From: Macrostomum hystrix
Lineage: Eukaryota > Platyhelminthes > Macrostomidae
Direction of reading: 5' to 3'
DNA: 64,000 nucleotides
Assembly (NCBI GenBank): GCA_950097015.1
Contig: CATNEN010000002.1
Coordinates: forward strand, 8,819,501-8,883,500
The translations under genes were made by a program, and so were the position numbers. Under the pieces are notes generated by a model. It searched no databases, was not told the origin of the DNA, and saw only the letters and a program-made list of their open reading frames with translations. Shown in pieces: positions 44,501-54,800 of the stretch; within the stretch, counting starts at the first letter, position 1, and each line of letters opens with the position of its first letter.

Positions 44501-47500
44501 TGATTCAGACTCTGGTTTAGCCATGATTCAAACTCTGGTTAAGCCATGATTCAAACTCTGGTTTAGCCATGATTCAAACTCTGCTTTAGCCATGATTCAG
44601 ACGCTGGTTTAGCCATAATTCAGACTCTGGTTAAGCCATGATTCAAACTCTGGTTTAGCCATGATTCAAACTCTGGTTTAGCCATGATTCAGACGCTGGT
44701 TTAGCCATGATTCAGACTCTGGTTTAGCCATGATTCAGACTCTGGTTTAGCCATGATTCAGACTCTGGTTTAGCCATGATTCAAACTCTGGTTAAGCCAT
44801 GATTCAGACTCTGGTTTAGCCATGATTCAGACTCTATTTTAGCCATGATTCAGACTATGGTTTAGCCATGATTCAGACTCCAGTTTTGCCATGATTCAGA
44901 CTCTGGTTTAGCCATGATTCAGACTCTGGTTTAGCCATGATTCAGACTCTGGTTAAGCCATGATTCAGACTCTGGTTTAGCCATGATTCAGACTCTGGTT
45001 TAGCCATGATTCAGACTCTGGTTAAGCCATGATTCAGACTCTGGTTTAGCCATGATTCAGACTCTGGTTTAGCCATGATTCAGACGCTGGTTTAGCCATG
45101 ATTCAGACTCTAGTTTAGCCATGATTCAGACTCTGGTTTAGCCATGATTCAGACTCTAGTTTAGCCATGATTCAGACTCTGGTTTAGCCATGATTCAGAC
45201 TCTATTTTAGCCATGATTCAGACTATGGTTTAGCCATGATTCAGACTCCAGTTTTGCCATGATTCAGACTCTGGTTTAGCCATGATTCAGACTCTGGTTT
45301 AGCCATGATTCAGACTCTGGTTAAGCCATGATTCAGACGCTGGTTTAGCCATGATTTAAATTCTGGTTAAGCCATGATTCAGACTCTGGTTTAGCCATGA
45401 TTCAAACTCTGGTTAAGCCATGATTCAAACTCTGGTTTAGCCATGATTCAAACTCTGCTTTAGCCATGATTCAGACGCTGGTTTAGCCATGATTCAGACT
45501 CTGGTTAAGCCATGATTCAAACTCTGGTTTAGCCATGATTCAAACTCTGGTTTAGCCATGATTCAGACGCTGGTTTAGCCATGATTCAGACTCTGGTTTA
45601 GCCATGATTCAGACTCTGGTTTAGCCATGATTCAGACTCTGGTTAAGCCATGATTCAGACTCTGGTTTAGCCATGATTCAAACTCTGCTTTAGCCATGAT
45701 TCAGACGCTGGTTTAGCCATGATTCAGACTCTGGTTAAGCCATGATTCAAACTCTGGTTTAGCCATGATTCAAACTCTGGTTTAGCCATGATTCAGACGC
45801 TGGTTTAGCCATGATTCAGACTCTATTTTAGCCATGATTGAAACTCTGGTTTAGCCATGATTCAAACTCTGGTTAAGCCATGATTCAGACTCTGGTTTAG
45901 CCATGATTCAGACTCTATTTTAGCCATGATTCAGACTATGGTTTAGCCATGATTCAGACTCCAGTTTTGCCATGATTCAGACTCTGGTTTAGCCATGATT
46001 CAGACGCTGGTTTAGCCATGATTCAGACTCTGGTTTAGCCATGATTCAGACTCTGGTTTAGCCATGATTCAGACTCTGGTTTAGCCATGATTCAAACTCT
46101 GGTTAAGCCATGATTCAGACTCTGGTTTAGCCATGATTCAGACTCTATTTTAGCCATGATTCAGACTATGGTTTAGCAATGATTCAGACTCCAGTTTTGC
46201 CATGATTCAGACTCTGGTTTAGCCATGATTCAGACTCTGGTTTAGCCATGATTCAGACTCTGGTTAAGCCATGATTCAGACTCTGGTTTAGCCATGATTT
46301 AAATTCTGGTTAAGCCATGATTCAGACTCTGGTTTAGCCATGATTCAAACTCTGGTTAAGCCATGGTTCAAACTCTGGTTTAGCCATGATTCAGACGCTG
46401 ATTTAGCCATGATTCAAGCTCTATTTTTGCCATGATTCAAATTCAGATTTGCTATGATTTATGATATTTTATTTACGAAATGAAAAAATAAATTAAAATA
46501 ATCTTCAATCACTACTGGCTGAAAATTAGTCTAAATGATTTGACGCAGTGCAGAATCGAACCCTAGCCTAGCCTATAACCTATTCCTAGTGCCTACACAT
46601 CGGCTATTCCGACTGTTGGTTAGTGGGTGCAAAAATCAGCCTTATAAAATGAATTCTCAAAGTTCTGGCTTTGTACAATGAAGTAAGAAAATAGAGTACA
46701 CTCAGTCTCGCGGTTGGTTGTGTACATTTATTTCCAATTTGTCTCCAGAGTGCAGGCTTCAAATTCAATCAGCTAGGGGTTGTTGCGCAATTTGACGACG
46801 CAATTCTAATTCAGTGGCTGTCAGTGAAATTCTCAATAGGCCAAGATGGTTTGACCTTTGAAAAAATCATGTTTTTCGAATATTTAATCCCTTTAGCAAT
46901 AAAGTTAAGCTTAATAAAAATACGTGTATAATTGTCCCCATATTTAGCATCTTTTGGTGAAGAAATGGTGAAAATCGGTTGAGCCGTTCGGGAGAAAATC
47001 AATTACAAGCAACCAACCAACCAACCAAGCATTTCATTTTTAGTATAGTGGATTGATGGTCATCGACAAAAAATTGTCATAAAAATCATACATGATTATC
47101 TATGGTCATGAGAAATGATCATTGACGGTCATTGATCATGGATGGTCATTATCCATTACAAATGATCATGGATGGTCATTATCCATCAGAAATAATTATG
47201 GATGGTCATTATCCATCAGAAATAATTATGGATGGTCATTATCCATCAGAAATGACGCACCTCAGCCAGCAGGTCGGTGGCCTGTTTCTCTCGCTGTCTG
47301 GCAGCTTCCAGTTCTTGGATTGTCGACAGCAGCTGGGCGTCGAGCACGTCAGCAGCGCCACGGCAGGCCTGCAGCTCCTCCACCAGCCGCTGCCGCTCAG
47401 CCGCGTGCAGCTCTAGCGACTGGCGGGCCGCATTCGCCTGATCCCCGGCTGCGTCGGCGTCTCGCGTCGCCTCCTCAAGGCGGCGCAGCAGCCGCTGTCG

Positions 47501-49506
47501 TTCGTCTTCAGCATCGACAAGGCGGGCCGCCTGCGCCTGGCGCCAGTCCTCCTGACGCCGCAGCTCCGCGCGCAGCCGATTGGCGTCCGACTCGGCGTCG
47601 GCAGCGCGAGATTCGGCGGTCGTGAGCCGCTCGGTGAGCTCGACCAGCTCGGCGCGCAGTCGCTCGGTGGCGCTCTCTGCAGCGGAGCTCCGAGCCGCCT
47701 GCTCCAGCCGCATCGTGGCCAACTCGCTCTCCAGCTGGGCGGTCCTGAACAATGGGGGCGGATTGGCAGGGGCAGATGAGTCAAGAATACAGGCGGGTTC
47801 ATGGACTGAATTGTGGATAGGGGCGGATTTGACAGCTCCAGTGGTGAATGGGGGCGGATTTGGCAGCTCCAGTGGTGAATGGGGGCGGATTTGGCAGCCC
47901 CAGTGATGAATGGGGGCGGATTTGGCAGCTCCAGCGGTGAATAGGGGCGGACTTGGCAGCTCCTGTGATAAATGGGGGCGGATTTGACGGCTGCAGTGGT
48001 GAATGGGGGCGGATTTGACAGCTGCAGTGGTGAATGGGGGCGGATTTGGCAGCTCCAGTGGTGAATGGGGGCGGATTTGGCAGCCCCAGTGATGAATGGG
48101 GGCGGATTTGGCAGCTCCAGCGGTGAATAGGGGCGGACTTGGCAGCTCCTGTGATAAATGGGGGCGGATTTGACGGCTGCAGTGGTGAATGGGGGCGGAT
48201 TTGACAGCTGCAGTGGTGAATGGGGGCGGATTTGACAGCTGCAGTGGTGAATGGGGGCGGATTCGGCAGCTACAGTGGGGCGGATCTGCGGGTCGCAGAG
48301 GCACCTGAAGACGCACCTGGCTGACACGACAACGCCCTGAAGCTCCTCGTCCAGCTCGGCCACAAAGTCGTCAGCCGGGGCCGCCCGGAACAGGAACGGC
48401 GTGCTGGCGCCCTTCACGAGGCCGCCAGGAGCTGCGAAGCAGAACTGGTAGAAGTCGCGGGTGTCCTTCGGCAGCTGGCCCGGGCTGAACACGGCGGCCA
48501 GCACCCGCTCGGACTCGCGCCGACACTCGGCCCGGCAGACGCAGTCGGTCTCGGCGTTGGCCCAGCCGACCTTGAAGAGGCCCACCCAGCAGCCCTTCGA
48601 CAGGTCCGCGGGGTCGCTCACCTGCGGAATAACCAGGTCCAGGTGTCATGGTAAATCCTGAGCCTGCTGAACTTTACCTGAAGCATTTTAGCAATCCTGA
48701 GCCTGCCTGAACTCTACCTGAAGGGTTCTAGGAATCCTGAGCCTGCTGAACTCTACCTGAAGGGTTCTAGCAATCCTGAGCCTGCCTGAACTCTACCTGA
48801 AGGGTTCTAACAATCCTGAGCCTGCTGAACTCTACCTGAAGGGTTCTAGCAATCCTGAGCCTGCTGAACTCTACCTGAAGGGTTCTAGCAATCCTGAGCC
48901 TGCCTGAACTCTACCTGAAGGGTTCAAGCAATCCTGAGCCTGCTGAACTCTACCTGAAGGGTTCTAGCAATCCTGAGCCTGCCTGAACTCTACCTGAAGG
49001 GTTCTAGCAATCCTGAGCCTGCCTGAACTCTACCTGAAGGGTTCTAGCAATCCTGAGCCTGCTGGACTCTACCTGAAGGGTTCTAGCAATCCTGAGCCTG
49101 CTGAACTCTACCTGAAGGGTTCTAGCAATCCTGAGCCTGCTGAACTCTACCTGAAGGGTTCTAGCAATCCTGAGCCTGCCTGAACTCTACCTGAAGGGTT
49201 CTAGCAATCCTGAGCCTGCTGAACTCTACCTGAAGAATAATTACGAACCTGACTGAGCCCCTAAACTCTCTAGAGTATGTTAGCAGGGCAAATCAAAAGC
49301 AACAAGTGCAGCCATAAACTCACCTGGCAGCGGCACTGAATATGAGCTCCAATCGGATAATTGGATAGCACGGATGTAAACACAGCGTCTGTGACCGACA
49401 TACTCATGGCAGCCTCAATGTCCGCCATGCTCAGCTTTTCCAAATCGTCCTCGCTGCCGCTGGGCCTTTCGGCAATTTGTAGGCGTCGCTTGGGCTGGGC
49501 AGCCAT
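38219..49506 (-). CDS. CALCOCO/TAX1BP1-like SKICH-domain autophagy receptor, five exons
   Basis: Vertebrate members (TAX1BP1, CALCOCO1, CALCOCO2/NDP52) link ubiquitinated cargo or ER to ATG8 proteins in autophagy. Exons: 49506-49324, 48621-48317, 47744-47261, 39578-39153 and 38596-38219, total 591 aa; all phases agree. Residues about 45-160 are a SKICH domain: WVGLFKVGW, then DFYQFCFA and VKGASTPFLFRA. Directly after it comes GVVVSA (157-162), where TAX1BP1 has its LVV-type LC3-interacting motif. Exons 3 and 4 (about 163-466) encode a long heptad coiled coil rich in Glu, Gln, Arg and Leu. Exon 5 has a 12-Gln run and a C-terminal zinc finger VCPVCNASDF...EEHVHSH (Cys565, Cys568, His582, His586), like the family's ubiquitin-binding finger. 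A 45-nt 5' UTR intron at 49517-49561 (branch-like TTCTAAC) is possible. Four introns are swollen by minisatellites, a SINE and a possible LINE tail. Confidence 0.87.
38660..38995 (+). mobile_element. SINE family A, near full length, in intron 4 of the CALCOCO-like gene
   Basis: Plus-strand copy, antisense to the host gene. Head: GGCAGAGCGGTTATCGCG, with a B-box-like ATCTCGATTCTACGGC. The body shares TTTGGGGGCTTGTCGTGCAA, GGGCCAACCTCCAAGGCACA, GATGAGAAAGTCAGGGCAGA, a TG-rich part and GTGTCACCAAATGATG with the copies at 27721 and 12165. The intron is 556 nt and this element is most of it. Confidence 0.85.
39770..41195. repeat. 18-nt minisatellite in intron 3 of the CALCOCO-like gene
   Basis: About 79 copies of the 18-nt unit CCCCCAGTTGACAATGAT and variants (GATGATGAT, AACAAAGAT, CACAATGAT). 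A longer block beginning CAGTTAACAAAGATCCCCC and including GATGAAGTCTCCCC recurs at about 39836, 40070 and 40390, showing larger-scale duplication. It lies on the 3' side of the 7.7 kb intron, about 190 nt from the exon 4 acceptor. Confidence 0.93.
41215..46445. repeat. 23-nt satellite with a 736-bp higher-order repeat
   Basis: About 225 copies of a 23-nt unit containing GACTCTGGTTTAGCCATGAT. Variant units (CTCCAGTTTTG, CTATTTTAG, CTATGG, GGTTAAG, GACGCTGG) recur in fixed order. The CTCCAGTTTTG variant starts at 41612, 41819, 42026, 42348, 42555, 42762, 43084, 43291, 43498, 43820, 44027 and 44234. The steps are 207, 207 and 322, repeated: 9, 9 and 14 units. This is a 32-unit, 736-bp higher-order period, kept for over three cycles and then broken up after about 44.3 kb. 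It lies in intron 3 of the CALCOCO-like gene. Confidence 0.95.
46690..47050 (+). mobile_element. Possible 3' tail of a non-LTR retrotransposon
   Basis: A non-repetitive stretch inside the intron ends in AAATCGGTTGAGCCGTTCGG, then GAGAAAATCAATTACAAGC and an (AACC)n tail at about 47020-47040. A phrase of the type GTTGAGCCGTTCGGGAG followed by a 4-nt repeat tail is typical of 3' ends of RTE-like non-LTR elements in invertebrates, as I recall. No reverse transcriptase frame is present, so this would be a 5'-truncated copy. Confidence 0.4.
47126..47253. repeat. 30-nt minisatellite at the donor of CALCOCO-like intron 3
   Basis: Four copies of a 30-nt unit (GATGGTCATTATCCATCAGA then AATAATTATG). 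On the gene's strand the first unit begins only 7 nt after the GTGCGT donor at 47260. Confidence 0.9.
47815..48275. repeat. 31-nt minisatellite in intron 2 of the CALCOCO-like gene
   Basis: About 14 copies of a 31-nt unit containing GTGAATGGGGGCGGATTTGG and CAGCTCCA. A run of units with the same variant order occurs twice (about 47850-48000 and 48030-48180). On the gene's strand each unit reads CCGCCCCCATTCACCACTG and then CAG or GAG. This closely resembles the true acceptor of exon 3, CCGCCCCCATTGTTCAG at 47745-47761. Confidence 0.92.
48660..49245. repeat. 39/40-nt minisatellite in intron 1 of the CALCOCO-like gene
   Basis: About 15 copies of a unit with CTGAACTCTACCTGAAGGGT and TCTAGCAATCCTGAGCCTG. 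Length is 39 or 40 nt, depending on GCCTGCTG or GCCTGCCTG. On the gene's strand each unit contains CTTCAGGTAGAG, an acceptor-donor look-alike. Confidence 0.92.
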
Positions 49507-49561
49507 TGTGGATGCGCTAATTTCTTATTTTTTAATTGTTAGAAAATACTTGTTCAATTAC

Positions 49562-50574
49562 CGTTGCTGGGCAGGCGTTTGGCTATCTTCTTTCTGTCTG
49601 TTTTCAGGTATTTTAGTTGACGACTGCAAACTGAAGGCAGGGAGGGTGTAGGGTTAGGAAAGGCAGCCATACATTTTTATAAACCCAACGCGCGGGGTAG
49701 AAAGACAGCCTCAATGCTAAAAATAGCACTCACGCAATTCTCGTCCAGTGTGCTATTTTTAGCAATAGCAGCGTACAGAGAATGTACGCATCGGAGGGGG
49801 AACGTTGTAACAACGTTTTTTCTATGCCAAACAGCTTTGAGCCCCAACCCCCGTTGCCAATGCCACGCACTGACTCAATGCTCCGGCTCACTGACATGGA
49901 AGCTACATGGGTGCTGGGCCCATGGTGTATCGCTGAAAGAGAATGATAACAAACTGCTGCAGGTGAATGCAACATTGCGCTTACCTATGTATTTCCTATT
50001 TACAAGTTTGTGGCGAGTAATTATAAAGTTATTACTTTACTTAGCATTTAGCAACCGGTCAAAAGAAGGATTTATTGAGTAGGAATCTTAGCTCTACATT
50101 AGCTAGACCGGCACAATGGCTTCTATTGGTAGTTGTACGGAAAACTGATCAGATAATTCAGATTTAAGAATCACTTCAATACTGGGCTCAAGACAAATTA
50201 TAATTAAGCAGCAATATTTGCGAAACCTACTACTGAGTCAAACAACTTAAGTAACAATATGAGCAAATCCAGCAAACATCTTTGAGCATGGAAGAAAGAC
50301 TCATTAAGAAATCAAAATTCATGATCAATGCTTAACTCTTACTGTCTCACGACAATGTAACTAACTTGACTATTCGAGGTATTACTTCGATATGTTTAGA
50401 AAAAAACCTTAACTATTTCATTACTGTGCACGCGACATGATGGCATAAAAATATTTAACAGACGCGACAATAAAGCTAATCCAAAAGCAAATTAAAATTA
50501 ACAAATTGAATCTACAATCACCAAACTCAGTCTAGATTCTAGAAACTCATGACAAACCAACTCAAGATCATAGT
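49562..50574. other. Intergenic region between two minus-strand genes
   Basis: The stretch 5' of the CALCOCO-like gene and 3' of WDR24. No supported gene; the frame at 49714-50082 has no domain. A TTTATT (minus AATAAA) near 50067 could end a long WDR24 3' UTR, but that would be about 1.8 kb beyond the stop and is unproven. Confidence 0.45.
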
Positions 50575-51340
50575 TAGTCTAGAAATGACCAGATGAGTAT
50601 GGAATGACCAGATTCAGTCTAGAATGGCCAGATTCTGTCCAGAATGACCAGATTCAGTCTAGAATGACCAGATTCTGTGCAGAATGGCCTGATTCTGTCC
50701 AGAATGACCAGATTCTGTCCAGAATGGCCAGATTCTGTCCAGAATGACCAGATTCTGTCTAGAATGACCAGATTCAGTCCAGAATGGCCAGATTCTGTCC
50801 AGAATGGCCAGATTCTGTCCAGAATGACCAGATTCTGTCCAGAATGGCCAGATTCTGTCCAGAATGACCAGATTCTGTGCAGAATGACCAGATTCTGTCC
50901 AGAATGGCCAGATTCTGTCCAGAATGACCAGATTCTGTCCAGAATGGCCAGATTCTGTCCAGAATGACCAGATTCTGTGCAGAATGACCAGATTCTGTGC
51001 AGAATGACCAGATTCTGTGCAGAATGACCAGATTCTGTCCAGAATGGCCAGATTCTGTCCAGAATGACCAGATTCTGTGCAGAATGACCAGATTCTGTCC
51101 AGAATGGCCAGATTCTGTCTAGAATGACTAGATTCAGTCTAGATTGACCAGATTCAGTCCAGAATGACCAAATTCTATCTAGAATGCCCAGATTCCGTCT
51201 AGAATGACTAGATTCTATCTAGAATGCCCAGATTCCGTCTAGAATGACTAGATTCTATCTAGAATGACCAGATTTAGTCCAGAATGACCAGATCCAGTCC
51301 AGAATAATCAGAATCAGTCCAGAACGACCAGATCGGTCTA
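50575..51340. repeat. 20-nt minisatellite downstream of WDR24
   Basis: About 38 copies of AGAATGACCAGATTCTGTCC with GGCC/GACC, TGTCC/TGTGC and CAGTC variants. The outer units are more diverged (CTATCT, CCGTCT), the centre more uniform. Each unit includes AGAATxxxxAGATTCT, an imperfect dyad. Confidence 0.92.
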
Positions 51341-51349
51341 GAATGAGCA

Positions 51350-51860
51350 GATTCCATCCGAGAGGTCATAAGCATAGAATCGGTCATATGCATAGAATCG
51401 GTCATATACATAGAATCGGTCATATACATAGAATCGGTCATATGCATAGAATCGGTCATAAGCATAGAATCGGTCATATGCATAGAATCGGTCATATGCA
51501 TAGAATCGGTCATATGCAAAGAATCGGTCATATGCATAGAATCGGTCATATACATAGAATCGGTCATATGCAAAGAATCGGTCATATGCATAGAATCGGT
51601 CATATACATAGAATCGGTCATTTGCAAAGAATCGGTCATATGCATAGAATCGGTCATATGCATAGAATCGGTCATATGCAAAGAATCGGTCATATGCATA
51701 GAATCGGTCATATACATAGAATCGGTCATTTGCAAAGAATCGGTCATATGCATAGAATCGGTCATATGCAAAGAATCGGTCATATGCAAAGAATCGGTTA
51801 TATGCATAGAATCGGTCATATGCAAAGAATCGGTCATATGCATAGAATCGGTCATAGGCA
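51350..51860. repeat. 18-nt minisatellite directly after the WDR24 stop codon
   Basis: About 28 copies of the 18-nt unit CATATGCATAGAATCGGT (variants CATATACATAG, CATTTGCAAAG, CATAAGCATAG). On the gene's strand the array begins within about ten nt of the stop at 51863, so it would form the start of the 3' UTR. ATGCAT and CATATG palindromes occur in many units. Confidence 0.93.
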
Positions 51861-51862
51861 GC

Positions 51863-54800
51863 TCAGATGCCGAATTCAACGCTGGCGCCGCACTCAGGGC
51901 AGACATTGTTCCTGGAGTACCAGTCCATGAGGTGATCGAAGTGTCCGCCATGCTGGCAGGCCCTGGACCACAGGTAGAGACCGCGCACAGTTCGGTGGCA
52001 GATGACGCACAGCAGCGGCCGCTGCTTGCAGAGGCTCCTGGCGCAGGTGAAGCCCTGCTTGCTGGGGTAGTTGCAGGCGGCGCAGATCAGGCTGATAGAT
52101 GTGCTCTGCTGGTTGAGCATGGACACATTGGGCAGGAAGCCGCAGGCACCAATAAGAGCGGCACTCTCCACGAACAGCTGGTGCGAGTGCAGCAGGTCGA
52201 TGTAGCTCAGCAGCCAGTTCTCCGCAACCGATTCGTCCAGGCGATCGCGCAGCCGCTCGCCAAGCAGCACGCAGGCGGTGGCCACCGTCTGGACGTGGCC
52301 GCAGTTAACGAGCTCGTACATGGCGTCAGTCAGCATGCCGGTGAGGTCGGTTTCCGGCTTCGCTGAGAACGGCGGCAGATCCGATGGAAGGAATTCCTGC
52401 TGCGGCGGAGGCTGCTGCTGCTGTTGCTGTTGTTGCTGTAGCTGCTGCTGCTGCTGAAGCTGCTGCCAACTGCCTGAACGGTGCTGCCGACGCTTGCGAG
52501 ACGGCTGCTGCTGCCAGGAAGCTTGGAAATTTAGCAAATGCTGCTGCTGCTGCTGCTGCTGTTGCTGAGCAAACGAACTCAACCCAGCGCTTGAGTCGGC
52601 ATAGTCCTCATCGGCGGTGGCCGGCTCGCCGTCGCTAAACAAATAGTCGTTCGGCTCCTTCGAGTCCGCGTCGCCGAAGCCGCCAGTCGAAGCCGCGTCG
52701 ACTTCGCCAACGTCCGTGTCGCCGCCCCCGGTGCCGCCGCCGCCGCCAACGCCAGCTTCCAGGTCGTCGTCTAGGGTGGCGCTGTCCGACTGCAGGCCGG
52801 CGTCGGTGAAGGCGAAGACACCGCCGCCTCGCCTGTCGATGTCATCGTCAGTGGTCGGCGGCACCAGCGCGAGGGAGTCAGACAGGCCAGTCGGAGCCGA
52901 GGCGGCGGACTGGGAGGCGCCGACTGCCACCGCCACATCGTCGGAGTTGTGATGAACAGCGGCGCTGCCAGGGTTCAGCAGATCCGCAGCTGACGCTTCG
53001 GCAGCGGCCGCGGCGGCGGCGGCTGCGGCAGCGGCTTCCTCCTCAACGCCGAAGGCACACAGCACAAGCTGCCAGAGGCAGGCGGCACTGTCTAGTCCCA
53101 GGCTGGCGGCTAAATGGAAATTGTGAGCGCAGGCCTCAGTGATGGAGGCGCCGGTCAGACGGTAGTGCCGTGCCAGCTGGACGAAGCTGTCCGCGCCCAG
53201 CGAAACCGACGGCGGCTGCTGAGCGGGGCCTCTGTACTCCACAAGGTTGTACTCGCCTGGGTGGAATGGCAGAGCATTCAAAACGTAAAAGTAAAATTGA
53301 GAATCGCAGCAGTGAAGTTGAGAATCGCAGCAGTGAAGTTGAGAATCGCAGCAGTGAAGTTGAGAATCGCAGCAGTGAAGTTGAGAATCGCAGCAGTGAA
53401 GTTGAGAATCGCAGCAGTGAAGTTGAGAATCGCAGCAGTGGAGTTGAGAATTGCAGCAGTGAAGTTGTGAAGCTTACCTGGCGCCGAGAATCGGTTCCAC
53501 TGCACGATGGTTGCGGTGGTGGCAGGGGCGGCATTTGCTGCGCTGCCCCGGTGCTTGGAGCCGCCAGCCGCAGCGCTGATGGCATTCGTCAGGCTGAAGT
53601 TGCGGCCCAAAGTTGGCTGCGACTGCGTCGTCGGCTGAGACGGTGCTGGCTGCGTTGGCTGCGGCTGCGTCGGCTGCAGCTGGAGTTGCAGATGCGGCAG
53701 GGCGTTGGGATCAGTCGGCAGCTTCTTGGTGCTCTGAGAGGCAGCCAGGGCGCCCTGACAGCTGACAGCCAGTGAGCAGGGATTCACCCAGTCGGCAGGC
53801 CGGTAGCCGTCATTGTAGTGATGCATGATCATGCGGCCGTCCTTGCCAACGGACAGCAGCCAGTCCGGGCCGACCCAGTCGAAGCCAGTGACCATGTCGC
53901 CAGTGTGTTCCTCGAAGATGCGGTCTGGCAGGTAGTGGCTGGCCAGATCCCACACGTAGATGTTTTTGTCGCAGGTCTTGGCCGTGGAGGCAATGAACAT
54001 GTCGCAGCCGGGTCGCCAGCGGATCTTTAGTACTGGCGAGATGCACTGGATGGTGTCAAGGTGGCGCACGGCAGTATAGTGGGTGCTGCTGAAGTCCAAG
54101 ATGCCGATGGTGTTCTGACGGTGGCAGCCGGTGGCCAGCCAGTTGAACTCGGGATTCGGATGCCAGCTACAGGTGATGACACTGTGCTGCGCGTGGAAAC
54201 TGCGCTCCGGCTTCTGAGTGTTGCGGATGTCCCACACCTGCAGCGGCGGTTATAGACAGGTATGGTTGAGTTACAGACTGGTATGGTTGAGTTACAGACT
54301 GGTATGGTTGAGTTACAGACTGGTATGGTTGAGTTACAGACTGGTATGGCTGAGTTACAGACTGGTATGGTTGAGTTACAGACTGGTATGGTTGAGTTAC
54401 AGACTGGTATGGTTGAGTTACAGACTGGTATGGTTGAGTTACAGACTGGTATGGTTGAGTTACAGACAGGTATAGTTAAGTTACTGGCCAACTAATCCAG
54501 TAACAGACAATGCTAATCCAGTTACAGAAAATGCTAATCCAGTTACAGACAATGCTAATCCAGTTACAGACAATGCTAATCCAGTTACAGACAATGCTAA
54601 TCCAGTTACAGACAATGCTAATCCAGTTACAGACAATGCTAATCCAGTTACAGACAGGGCTAATCCAGTTAAAGACAAGGCTAATCCAGTTACAGACAAT
54701 GCTAATCCAGTTACAGAGAATGCTAATCCAGTTACAGACAATGCTAATCCAGTTACAGACAATGCTAATCCAGTTACAGACAATGCTAATCCAGTTACAG

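Noticed and set aside
46536-46612. tRNA-like segment on the minus strand (GGGTTCGATTCTGCACTG)
   Set aside because: Only a B-box-like stretch is present; no A box or cloverleaf could be drawn.
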